Below, in pieces: positions 1 through 6,284 of a DNA stretch of 6,284 bases; the first letter of the stretch is position 1, and every line of letters begins with the position of its first letter. Both the position numbers and the translations under genes were made by a program. Source of the stretch: Treponema sp. (GTDB taxonomy: Bacteria; Spirochaetota; Spirochaetia; Treponematales; Breznakiellaceae); NCBI GenBank assembly GCA_031258505.1, contig JAIRMT010000090.1:1-6284 (forward strand), in the 5' to 3' direction. A model generated the notes under the pieces. The model ran no database searches. It saw only the letters and a list, made by a program, of their open reading frames with translations, and was not told where the DNA came from.

Positions 1-744
1 TTTATCAACAAGCAGTTCGGAACAAACTATCCGCCAAGCTGCAAAGTCAGCTATCCCAGCACGGAGAGTCGGAACCGCAAAGGCAGGAAGCGCCTTGCGG
101 ACATCATCATCAGGATCACGTATAACGGGGAGCACGATTACCTCGTGGAAGCGCAGACCAAAGACGATCCCGGTCTGGTGATTCGTATGTTTGAGTATGG
201 GCTTGGACTGTCGATACAGCGGCGTTTAAGCGCAGGAAAGAAAGGGCGAGAGTTGCTGCGGCTAATCTTTCCTGAACCTAAGATATTTTATCTGGAAGCA
301 GACGCGCCGGATGTGGAAGAGCTGGTGCTGGACTTTGGGCGTCAGGGGACGTTTACCTATAGGGTGGCGACCGTGAAGCTGCTGGAACACAGCATAGCGG
401 AGCTTGAGGACCAAGGTCTGACGATACTGCTGCCGTTCTATGTGCTGAAGCTGAGGCATGAAGTAGAGCGAGCGCAGACGAGTGAGGCGCGGGCGCGTTA
501 TGCGGCGCAGATGCGCGAGATGGTGCTGGAGCTAGAGGCGGCGGTGGGACGCGGGCATGAGAGGCATGGGCTGGACGCGAGTGATAGGCGGATAGTTCCA
601 CACATTGTATTCATTCGTAAGCCCCCATTGCCCGTTCCCGCCGCACAGTTTCGAACAATCGCGGCTATTCGAGCTTTAGGGACTTACATAAGATACCAGC
701 AATTAAGTATGATGAGCGGCAAGATTTTCACGGCGAGGAGTTAA
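1..744 (+). CDS. Rpn-like PD-(D/E)XK nuclease/transposase-family protein, 5' partial
   Basis: The reading frame is open from base 1 to the TAA at 742-744 (247 residues seen), so the true start lies left of the window. A GTG at 145 is internal and splits the conserved core, so it is not a plausible start. The sequence begins FINKQFGTNYP. It then shows an Asp at residue 34 in LADIIIRI, followed by the E-x-Q signature VEAQ (Glu50, Gln52). This is the PD-(D/E)XK arrangement in which Gln replaces the usual Lys. PEPKIFYLEAD, DFGRQGTFTYRV and LLPFYVLKLRHEVE follow, blocks I remember from Rpn-like proteins of Clostridia and Treponema. Relatives of E. coli RpnA are DNA endonucleases that promote recombination; activity here is inferred. 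From about residue 200 (base 598) the sequence no longer resembles the helical C-terminus expected, and purine-rich coding gives way to C-rich sequence. The gene may therefore be truncated and reading into the valS upstream region. Its stop is one base before the valS ATG. Confidence 0.7.
   Translation, partial: FINKQFGTNYPPSCKVSYPSTESRNRKGRKRLADIIIRITYNGEHDYLVEAQTKDDPGLVIRMFEYGLGLSIQRRLSAGKKGRELLRLIFPEPKIFYLEADAPDVEELVLDFGRQGTFTYRVATVKLLEHSIAELEDQGLTILLPFYVLKLRHEVERAQTSEARARYAAQMREMVLELEAAVGRGHERHGLDASDRRIVPHIVFIRKPPLPVPAAQFRTIAAIRALGTYIRYQQLSMMSGKIFTARS
683..713 (+). promoter_or_regulatory. possible sigma70-type promoter for valS (weak)
   Basis: TATGAT at 708-713 matches the -10 consensus at five of six positions. 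CTTACA at 683-688 matches the -35 consensus at four of six, but the 19-base spacer is long. Transcription would start near 720, leaving a leader of about 25 bases before the valS ATG. The site lies inside the doubtful C-terminal tail of the upstream Rpn-like frame, which would make sense if that tail is not original coding sequence. valS could instead be transcribed from further upstream. Confidence 0.25.
735..740 (+). promoter_or_regulatory. ribosome binding site of valS
   Basis: GAGGAG sits five bases before the ATG at 746. It supports 746 rather than the next in-frame ATG at 755 as the start. The site overlaps the last codons of the upstream Rpn-like frame. Confidence 0.8.
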
Positions 745-745
745 T

Positions 746-3409
746 ATGAAGCCAATGAAGGCGATTGAACTTGAAAAGGCATTTAATCCCAAAGAGTTTG
801 AGGATAGAATCTATGCCCAATGGAAAGTTAGCGGCGCATTTAAGCCAGAGGCGGCGCCAGTAACGGCGCAAGCTCCTTACGTCATTGTTATCCCGCCGCC
901 TAACGTTACAGGCATACTGCATCTGGGGCATGGGCTGAACATCAGTCTGCAAGACATCATCATCCGCTTCCACCGTATGCGGGGAGAAGTAACGCTGTGG
1001 GTGCCTGGCACTGATCACGCGGGTATTGCTACGCAAAACGTGGTTGAGAAGCGGCTGTTGGCCAGGGGGCAGAGCCGCCGCGAGCTGGGACGGGAAAGGT
1101 TTGTTGAGGAAACCTGGAAGGTAAAGGCGGAACACCACGCCATCATCACGCGCCAGATTGAGCGTATTGGCGCGAGCGTTGACTGGGACCGGGAGCGCTT
1201 CACCTTCGACGAAGGGCTGTCAAAGGCAGTGCGTGAGGTCTTTGTTACCCTCTACGAGCGCGACCTGCTCTATAAAGGTAAGTATCTGGTGAACTGGTGT
1301 TCGTCCTGCGGAACCGCGCTTGCCGATGACGAGGTGGAACACGAGGAAGTGGCCGGCAAGATGTATCGCCTGCGCTACCCGCGTTCTGACGGCGGTTTTA
1401 TCGAACTGGCGACCACCCGGCCTGAGACTATGCTGGGCGATACAGCAGTAGCGGTTCATCCTGACGACGAGCGTTACCGCGACCTTGTCGGCAAAACCGT
1501 GCAGCTGCCCCTCTGCAGCCGCGCCATTCCGGTTGTGTCTGACACCTATGTTGACCGCGCCTTTGGCACCGGCGTTGTCAAAATCACGCCGGCGCATGAT
1601 CCCAATGACTGGGAAGTGGCAAAGCGCCACGATTTACCGCTCATCAACATACTCACGCCAGATGGCCGGCTGAACGATGCTGTGCCTGAAAAGTATCGGG
1701 GCTTGACCGTGAAAAAAGCGCGGGAGGCTGTGCTTGCAGACCTCAAGACTGAGGGCTTCTATATAAAGGAAGAAAACATCAAACACGCGGTGGGGCATTG
1801 TTACCGCTGCCGCACCGTGATTGAGCCGTTTCTCTCTGAGCAATGGTTTGTGCGCATGGGACCATTGGCGAAAAAGGCGCTGGCAACCTGGCAGCGCGGC
1901 GAAGTCGTCTTTTATCCGCGCAAGTGGGAGAATACCTACCGGCACTGGCTGGAGAACATCCATGACTGGTGTATCAGCCGCCAACTCTGGTGGGGGCATC
2001 GCATCCCAGCCTGGCACTGCGCGGACTGTGGCAAAACCATTGTGTCCCGCGACATCATAAGCGTCTGTCCCCACTGCGCTTCCGCCAATGTCGCGCAAGA
2101 CCCTGATGTGCTGGATACCTGGTTCTCAAGCTGGCTCTGGCCGTTTTCAACGCTCGGCTGGCCTGAAGAAACAGAGGATATGGCGGCCTTTTACCCTAAC
2201 ACCGCGCTCATCACCGGCTATGACATACTCTTCTTCTGGGTATCGCGCATGATCATGGCTGGGCTGGAGTTCACTGGCAAAGCGCCATTCCGCGACATCT
2301 TTCTCACGGGTCTGATCCGCGACAAGCAAGGGCGCAAGATGAGCAAGAGTCTTGGCAACGGCCTTGACCCGCTTGAGCTGGTGGATGAATTCGGCGCTGA
2401 CGCGCTTCGTTTCACGCTGGCGTTTATGTGCGCTCAGGGGCAAGACATACTCATTGACAAGGAGGCGTTCAAGCTGGGGTCGAAGTTCGCCAACAAGGTT
2501 TGGAACGCCAGCCGCTATATCCTGATGAACCTTGAGGGACGCAAGCTGGTTGCCGTCAACACCCTTTCACCCGCTGACCGCTGGATATACGCTCGCCTCA
2601 ACACAGCGGCTCAAGCTATGGGCGACGCCTTTCTGTCATACCGTTACAACGACGCTGCCAGCGCCGCCTATGAGTTCTTCTGGAACGACTTCTGTGATTG
2701 GTACGTTGAGGCAACAAAGCTGTCGCTGCGCGCGGGAGACGACGCCGAGAAAGACCGCGTTACCAGCGTGCTTCTGGACGTGCTTGCCCAATCCCTGCGC
2801 TTGCTGCACCCGCTCCTTCCCTTTGTTACTGAGGCGATTCACGAAAAGCTGCCAAACAGCGCCGGTTTGCTCATCAGCGCCGCGTATCCAGCCTACGACG
2901 AGGCGCGCGCTGACATTGAAGCTGAACAAAACTTCGGTTTCCTGCAAGAACTGGTGCGTATGATACGAACTCTCAAGAGCGAGTGTGCGATTCCTGCCGA
3001 TAAGAAAATACCGGTGCTTGTGCGTTTCAATGCTGGGGACACGCGGGCGGCGTTTCTGCGGGAACAAGCCGGGCTTGGCAAGCTGCTTGCCGGCATTGCT
3101 GACCTGCATATCGAAGAGGCTGTTGAACGCCCGGACAACGCAAAGGCGGGCGCTATCACGCTGGTGGGTTCGGGCTTTGAGGCTTTTGTGTTCGTGGCTG
3201 AGGCGCTTGACCTGGGCTTTCTCAAGCAGAAATTCAGCAAGGAGCTTGATAAGGACAAGAAGTTTATCAAGGGCTTGGAAGCCAAGCTGAACAACGATAG
3301 CTTTGTTAAAAACGCGCCGCCAGAACTGGTCGCCGCTGAGAAAGCAAAGCTGGACGAAGCCATTAAGCGAACCGGTAAGTTAGAAGCCTATATCAGTAAT
3401 ATGGCTTGA
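746..3409 (+). CDS. valS: valyl-tRNA synthetase (ValRS), complete
   Basis: This cytoplasmic class Ia enzyme charges tRNA-Val with valine using ATP and edits mischarged threonine. The 887-residue product has the usual bacterial length and order. The HIGH motif is HLGH at residues 59-62, inside PPPNVTGILHLGHG. The CP1 editing domain spans roughly 195-345, with TTRPET at 223-228 and the AHDPNDWEVAKRH block. Cysteine pairs at 185/188, 352/355, 425/428 and 441/444 look like zinc-knuckle ligands. The conserved DTWFSSWLWPFSTLGWP block follows, then KMSKS at 531-535, the helical anticodon-binding domain (about 590-760) and a C-terminal coiled coil rich in Lys and Glu (about 820-887) typical of ValRS. 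No frameshift or missing signature residue is seen. The start at 746 is chosen from the GAGGAG five bases upstream and because MKPMKAIELEKAF aligns with the usual N-terminus. The HD-domain gene lies 108 bases downstream in the same direction. No tRNA-sensing leader (T-box) is visible. Confidence 0.97.
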   Translation: MKPMKAIELEKAFNPKEFEDRIYAQWKVSGAFKPEAAPVTAQAPYVIVIPPPNVTGILHLGHGLNISLQDIIIRFHRMRGEVTLWVPGTDHAGIATQNVVEKRLLARGQSRRELGRERFVEETWKVKAEHHAIITRQIERIGASVDWDRERFTFDEGLSKAVREVFVTLYERDLLYKGKYLVNWCSSCGTALADDEVEHEEVAGKMYRLRYPRSDGGFIELATTRPETMLGDTAVAVHPDDERYRDLVGKTVQLPLCSRAIPVVSDTYVDRAFGTGVVKITPAHDPNDWEVAKRHDLPLINILTPDGRLNDAVPEKYRGLTVKKAREAVLADLKTEGFYIKEENIKHAVGHCYRCRTVIEPFLSEQWFVRMGPLAKKALATWQRGEVVFYPRKWENTYRHWLENIHDWCISRQLWWGHRIPAWHCADCGKTIVSRDIISVCPHCASANVAQDPDVLDTWFSSWLWPFSTLGWPEETEDMAAFYPNTALITGYDILFFWVSRMIMAGLEFTGKAPFRDIFLTGLIRDKQGRKMSKSLGNGLDPLELVDEFGADALRFTLAFMCAQGQDILIDKEAFKLGSKFANKVWNASRYILMNLEGRKLVAVNTLSPADRWIYARLNTAAQAMGDAFLSYRYNDAASAAYEFFWNDFCDWYVEATKLSLRAGDDAEKDRVTSVLLDVLAQSLRLLHPLLPFVTEAIHEKLPNSAGLLISAAYPAYDEARADIEAEQNFGFLQELVRMIRTLKSECAIPADKKIPVLVRFNAGDTRAAFLREQAGLGKLLAGIADLHIEEAVERPDNAKAGAITLVGSGFEAFVFVAEALDLGFLKQKFSKELDKDKKFIKGLEAKLNNDSFVKNAPPELVAAEKAKLDEAIKRTGKLEAYISNMA

Positions 3410-3418
3410 TAGTGATAG
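3407..3418 (+). other. four consecutive in-frame stop codons ending valS
   Basis: The valS frame ends TGA TAG TGA TAG, a two-copy TGATAG repeat followed by a partial third copy (ATAG). Only the first TGA is the annotated stop. Tandem stops can limit readthrough into the in-frame spacer before the HD gene, which has no further stop in that frame. Whether this is selected or is simply a short repeat cannot be told from one sequence. Confidence 0.9.
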
Positions 3419-3428
3419 ATAGTCCGCG

Positions 3429-3461
3429 AAGGCGTTCTTAGCAGCGCCTTGTTGCCAAGGC
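3429..3461 (+). promoter_or_regulatory. two competing small hairpins in the valS-HD gene spacer
   Basis: Three segments can form two exclusive stems. AAGGCG (3429-3434) pairs with CGCCTT (3445-3450) across a ten-base loop. GCCTTG (3446-3451) pairs with CAAGGC (3456-3461) across a four-base loop. Neither stem is followed by a U-run, so neither looks like an intrinsic terminator. They could shape the mRNA between the two genes or be a processing site. They may also be chance pairing, because the stems are only six base pairs each. Confidence 0.3.
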
Positions 3462-3508
3462 AGTTCAGCGCCGCAATTCACGGACTTCTTTGCGACGGTC
3501 TTAATATC

Positions 3509-3514
3509 GGAGGA
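3509..3514 (+). promoter_or_regulatory. strong ribosome binding site deciding the HD gene start
   Basis: GGAGGA ends three bases before the ATG at 3518 and is the best Shine-Dalgarno match in the spacer. It argues against the longer in-frame candidate that would begin with TTG at 3449, which has no comparable upstream site and would place the hairpin region inside the coding sequence. Confidence 0.85.
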
Positions 3515-3517
3515 ACT

Positions 3518-4060
3518 ATGACATCAGAGGAAATGTTTCGTTTAAGCGGAACCCGTATCGCGCCTTATATCCAGCTTGCCTCAGCCCTGATTGGCAAGGT
3601 TAGGGAAGGCGGCGGCAATATGTTCAGGCATCAGATTGATACCATGGGCATACTCATCGACTATGGCTACGTTGATTCAGTACTGCTCAAGGCGTCACTG
3701 GTGCATGACCTCATTGAGGACGTAGCTGGGTTTAATCATAACCTGCTCATGTCTGTTGACTACGAAGGTCCCTCAGTCTACGACTTGGTGCTTGAGGTAA
3801 CGCGCTTCCCCGGCGAGACCAAGCCAGAGTTTCTCACGCGGATTCTGGAAACTGGCTCGCATAAGGCCAAAATCCTTAAGGTTGCAGACCGCATCTCCAA
3901 CATGATCGCGCTTGGATTTGTGGTGAAGACTGAGTTCATCGACCGCTACACCAAAGAAACCATGAGCTACATCTATCCCATCGCTGAAAAAGTAGACAAA
4001 GCCATGTTATCTGAGCTGGAAGCCCGGTTGAGTCCCGCAAGAAGTACGTCGAGGCCCTGA
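3518..4060 (+). CDS. HD-domain phosphohydrolase, RelA/SpoT hydrolase-like (putative small alarmone hydrolase)
   Basis: The 180-residue product is almost wholly an HD metal-dependent phosphohydrolase domain. His38 (FRHQ), the His63-Asp64 pair in LVHDLIED, and Asp124 in KVADRISNM follow the order and approximate spacing of the Mn-binding H...HD...D set of the (p)ppGpp hydrolase domain of RelA/SpoT enzymes. Arg37 and the Glu67-Asp68 pair also match residues conserved there. No synthetase, TGS or ACT domain is present, so by family knowledge it would be a stand-alone alarmone hydrolase (MESH1/SAH-like) that removes the 3'-pyrophosphate. A different nucleotide substrate is possible. It is soluble, with no signal peptide or membrane segment. 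The start is fixed by GGAGGA just upstream. It lies 108 bases after valS in the same direction and may be co-transcribed. The final residues (from about Leu171, LSPARSTSRP) look out of frame: another frame continues as a plausible helix to a stop at 4066-4068. Confidence 0.8.
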   Translation: MTSEEMFRLSGTRIAPYIQLASALIGKVREGGGNMFRHQIDTMGILIDYGYVDSVLLKASLVHDLIEDVAGFNHNLLMSVDYEGPSVYDLVLEVTRFPGETKPEFLTRILETGSHKAKILKVADRISNMIALGFVVKTEFIDRYTKETMSYIYPIAEKVDKAMLSELEARLSPARSTSRP

Positions 4061-4068
4061 CCAAATAG
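4036..4068 (+). other. apparent displaced C-terminus of the HD gene (possible single-base deletion)
   Basis: One frame away from the annotated end, these bases read RKKYVEALTK and then TAG. That is a lysine/glutamate-containing helix much more natural than the annotated SPARSTSRP. Adding one G to the GG at 4026-4027 would give a continuous end, EARVESRKKYVEALTK, and a 183-residue protein. The shift could be a sequencing or assembly error in a short homopolymer or a real tail mutation. It lies far from the catalytic residues and need not inactivate the enzyme. Confidence 0.5.
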
Positions 4069-4268
4069 GTCGATTGTCGCTGCTTGGCATAGATTTACTA
4101 ATAATTCTCTTTATACTATATCAACTTTACTGTTACGGCATTTCACCTAGCGCCACTACCTGACCGATACGGTTCCTTGGGGTGGTTTTATGGAATTGCA
4201 AGGAAGAACTATCCCTTGCTGACACTCATGTCCTACAGGGGATCATCCTTCTCAAGAATGGTATCTGT
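4061..4268. other. convergent intergenic region with AT-rich island
   Basis: This 208-base gap separates the 3' ends of the HD gene and the glycoside hydrolase gene. About 4088-4130 is markedly AT-rich compared with the surrounding coding DNA. It holds TATACT (4112-4117), but no -35 lies at proper distance: TTGGCA at 4084-4089 is 22 bases away. A weak stem, GCAAGG (4198-4203) with CCTTGC (4214-4219), has a ten-base loop and no adjoining T-run on either strand. The first copy can alternatively pair within TTCCTTG (4173-4179)/CAAGGAA (4199-4205). I find no convincing terminator, RNA gene or small coding sequence here. Plus-strand frames starting around 4182 run antisense into the hydrolase gene and show no protein-like features. 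Confidence 0.5.
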
Positions 4269-6284
4269 TCAGAAAGCAATCTGGGGAATAAACTGCGGTG
4301 CAGTGGCGAAAGGAGGCGTTGCTCCCCCGGCAACATGGTAGACAGTCTCCGCGCTGCGCCGGACAGCGTCCATCATGTCCGCGTTGGGCAGGGAACAGAC
4401 ATCAAACAGCCCGATGTTGTAATTCTCGCCATCAAACCTGCCCAGAGGAAACTGATCGTAAAACTGGAACCAATGACAGCCTACCCCATTGGGATGAGCG
4501 GCGACTCGCTCGCAGTAATACCGGTATGCCTTGCCCCGTTCACGCTGATTAGGCGTTCCCCGCAAACCTGTGGCGGTAAGCCCTAAGTCTAAAGCGCCAA
4601 AGTGGAATTCTCCAATCATAATGGGGAGATCCACGCCAAGATTACGAACATTATCCAGCGCTGGCGAGGGGTCTGCAAAGTAGCAATTAATAGAAAACAC
4701 GTCAAAGTTTTCCCAGCCAGTAACCAGATCAGGGTCAGATATCCATGCCCAGCGCATCCCCAGATTCAAGTGATGGGGATCAAGTTCCCGGCAAGCCTTG
4801 CTGGGGATGCTGATATATGCGTGGAGAAGAGTCCGGGAGAATTCACGCTGATCCGCCAGAGCAGCCGCTGATAGCTTTGATGCGTTTCCAATAGGTTTGC
4901 GAAGCTCCTCGAATGAGGCAAACGCATGGTTCCAGGCTTGGGAGAGGGCTTTGGGGGTTTTATACTTTTCCTTGAGAAACTGTATAAGCCCCTCTTTACA
5001 GGCCGAGGGAGCGGGATTATATAAAACTTCATCGGCAATAACCAGATCGTCCACAAAAGCCCACGCAGGTTCATTTCGTAAAAAGTAGCCAATCATCCAC
5101 GGATCGTCCCGGCGCTTGGCGAGGAATAGCGCGCCTGATGCGGCGCTGTGTTTGTACTCATCGCTTAACACGTCCGGGAAATCTCGGAAGATGTTGATTT
5201 TGGTTTGCGGGAACTGATCAAGGGTCGTTACATAGGGCATATTAACCGAGCCAAACAGAGACCTATCGCTCCAGTTAGCGATGGTGTTCATACCGTTGGA
5301 TTTAAGCTGGCGGGAAGCCAGTGTCCGCCATGTTTCCGGCCAGTCCTTGCCGAAAACCCGAAACAGATTTGCCGCGATAAACGAAAAGAGCAGGCCTCTG
5401 GGACGGAAGTCTTCCGCTGATTGCAGCGTGCGGTACATGTTCTGGTAATCCGGATCGTGCGGCGAAGGGAGCCAGTCCAGCAGTTTTTCCACCCCGTCGA
5501 TCCGGCAGTCAGCGGAAACATTCACGCAATCCGCCCCCATGCTGAAAAAGGCATAGCCTTCAGGGTCTACCAGCCACCAGCGGCCATCTGCTTTAGCTTT
5601 GGTAAAGTATCCGGTTCCGGCCATGAGTTTTTTTTGCGTCCAGCCGCCATATCTTGACCAGTCCTTAATCCCGTAAGCGTCGGGGCTTTCAAGGACTTTG
5701 GTAAGTTTGATTTTGAGTTCATCGATGCTTTTTGTTTTTCCCGGCCAGTCTTTCTTTTTATACTGCCCCAGTTCGTCAATCAATGTGCCATCGGGAATGG
5801 GGAAGGACGCAGGCCGTTCATTGGTAAGGGTAATATCTGACAGACGGAGGGTAACGTCGTGGAATATGGGCTGGACTTCCAAGACAAGGTCTTGTATCGA
5901 GTCTGGCGCCATCCGTCCGCCCCGGCACACCACCTTGAGCTGACCCGGCGTGTGTCCGGGAAAAAGAACATGGCCGTCAAACCATTGCGTATCAATACAG
6001 ATAAGCACCGGAAACTGGGGCATGATTCCGAAGCGGACACCGTGGGTATGGCCTGCTACCCCGCCTTTCTCCGCCGCATCCTTTGCGGAATAGGCGTTAA
6101 GCTCCATCACCAGACAGTGATCCTCTGGGGTTTCCGCATAAAAGGTGATGTACCGTTCTTTGAACCCGACCGCCTGGGGAAGCCGCAACCCGCCGCCAGA
6201 CGCGGGAATGAGCAGGGCAACGCTGGCCTCATCCCCAGCAATGATTTTTGCGCCCCTGTACAAATACTGTTCTTCAATATTGAC
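4269..6284 (-). CDS. clan GH-A glycoside hydrolase, GH50/beta-agarase-like, 5' partial
   Basis: The minus-strand frame is open from the right edge (VNIEEQYLYRGAK...) to the TGA at 4271-4269, giving 671 residues. A TTG at 6263 is not a convincing start because the frame continues through it, so the N-terminus and any signal peptide lie outside. Roughly the first 150 residues look like a beta-rich accessory domain. The (beta/alpha)8 catalytic domain follows, opening with RWWLVDPEGYAFFSMGADCV. The likely acid/base Glu is in FLRNEPAW (codon 5072-5070) and the likely nucleophile Glu in MIGEFHFG (codon 4610-4608), 154 residues apart, as expected for a retaining clan GH-A enzyme. Near the end HWFQFYDQFPLGR and DGENYNIGLFDV match the block I associate with GH50 and agarase-like proteins. 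Family membership is by motif memory, so GH2 or another clan GH-A family remains possible. The substrate is unknown: a galactan or other beta-linked oligosaccharide is the generic expectation, and agar is not implied. It is convergent with the HD gene and thus a separate transcription unit. Confidence 0.78.
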   Translation of the reverse strand, partial: VNIEEQYLYRGAKIIAGDEASVALLIPASGGGLRLPQAVGFKERYITFYAETPEDHCLVMELNAYSAKDAAEKGGVAGHTHGVRFGIMPQFPVLICIDTQWFDGHVLFPGHTPGQLKVVCRGGRMAPDSIQDLVLEVQPIFHDVTLRLSDITLTNERPASFPIPDGTLIDELGQYKKKDWPGKTKSIDELKIKLTKVLESPDAYGIKDWSRYGGWTQKKLMAGTGYFTKAKADGRWWLVDPEGYAFFSMGADCVNVSADCRIDGVEKLLDWLPSPHDPDYQNMYRTLQSAEDFRPRGLLFSFIAANLFRVFGKDWPETWRTLASRQLKSNGMNTIANWSDRSLFGSVNMPYVTTLDQFPQTKINIFRDFPDVLSDEYKHSAASGALFLAKRRDDPWMIGYFLRNEPAWAFVDDLVIADEVLYNPAPSACKEGLIQFLKEKYKTPKALSQAWNHAFASFEELRKPIGNASKLSAAALADQREFSRTLLHAYISIPSKACRELDPHHLNLGMRWAWISDPDLVTGWENFDVFSINCYFADPSPALDNVRNLGVDLPIMIGEFHFGALDLGLTATGLRGTPNQRERGKAYRYYCERVAAHPNGVGCHWFQFYDQFPLGRFDGENYNIGLFDVCSLPNADMMDAVRRSAETVYHVAGGATPPFATAPQFIPQIAF

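Noticed and set aside
353..601. Minus-strand frame rich in Ala, Pro, His and Ser inside the Rpn-like gene
   Set aside because: Its composition is the mirror of the purine-rich plus-strand coding sequence; it looks like a shadow frame.
145..744. GTG at 145 as the start of the Rpn-like gene
   Set aside because: The frame is open to base 1, and the conserved Asp34 of the nuclease core lies upstream of 145; starting there would delete half of the active site.
598..745. T-box or other tRNA-sensing leader upstream of valS
   Set aside because: No T-box consensus, long leader or terminator hairpin with U-run is visible in the short region before the ATG.
3449..3517. N-terminal extension of the HD protein from a TTG at 3449
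   Set aside because: No ribosome binding site supports it, the residues are not domain-like, and a strong GGAGGA precedes the ATG at 3518.
3410..3517. Independent promoter for the HD gene in the spacer
   Set aside because: TTGCCA at 3452-3457 has no acceptable -10 at 16-18 bases, and TAATAT at 3502-3507 is too close to the ribosome binding site to yield a usable leader.
4198..4219. Bidirectional intrinsic terminator between the convergent genes
   Set aside because: The six-base-pair stem has a ten-base loop and no T-run on either side, so it does not meet the usual pattern.
4182..4586. Plus-strand frame overlapping the end of the glycoside hydrolase
   Set aside because: It is mostly antisense to a well-supported enzyme, has a GTG start with no clear ribosome binding site and no recognisable features.

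Overview
The window reads as an ordinary bacterial chromosome segment of moderately high GC with compact spacing and strong GGAGG-type ribosome binding sites. It holds two genes seen whole and two that run off the ends. I suspect a gut-type spirochaete such as Treponema, or another anaerobe: the first gene resembles a PD-(D/E)XK/Rpn-like family that I remember as common in Treponema and Clostridia. This is a weak taxonomic inference, since nothing in the window fixes the phylum.

Layout. (1) Bases 1-744, plus strand: the 3' part of an Rpn-like PD-(D/E)XK nuclease/transposase-family gene. Its C-terminal tail looks foreign to the family and covers the region where the valS promoter should lie. 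(2) Bases 746-3409, plus strand: a complete, apparently intact valyl-tRNA synthetase (valS, 887 aa) with all signature motifs and a C-terminal coiled coil. (3) Bases 3410-3517: a short spacer that opens with tandem in-frame stop codons and contains two mutually exclusive small hairpins. (4) Bases 3518-4060, plus strand: a 180-aa HD-domain protein that keeps the metal and catalytic pattern of the RelA/SpoT (p)ppGpp hydrolase domain, without a synthetase domain. Its last codons look frame-shifted. (5) Bases 4061-4268: a convergent intergenic region with an AT-rich island and no convincing terminator. (6) Bases 6284-4269, minus strand: the C-terminal 671 residues of a clan GH-A glycoside hydrolase that most resembles GH50/beta-agarase-like enzymes; its N-terminus lies outside the window.

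How the genes fit together. valS and the HD gene are co-directional and 108 bases apart with no obvious terminator, so they may be co-transcribed. A tRNA-charging enzyme followed by a putative alarmone hydrolase is a sensible pairing, because uncharged tRNA is the signal for (p)ppGpp synthesis, but the functional link is inference. The glycoside hydrolase is convergent and belongs to a separate polysaccharide or oligosaccharide-degradation unit to the right. I see no CRISPR array, insertion sequence, RNA gene or clear defence system. The most useful leads are the apparent C-terminal frameshift in the HD gene, the C-terminal replacement in the Rpn-like gene, and the valS-alarmone hydrolase neighbourhood.
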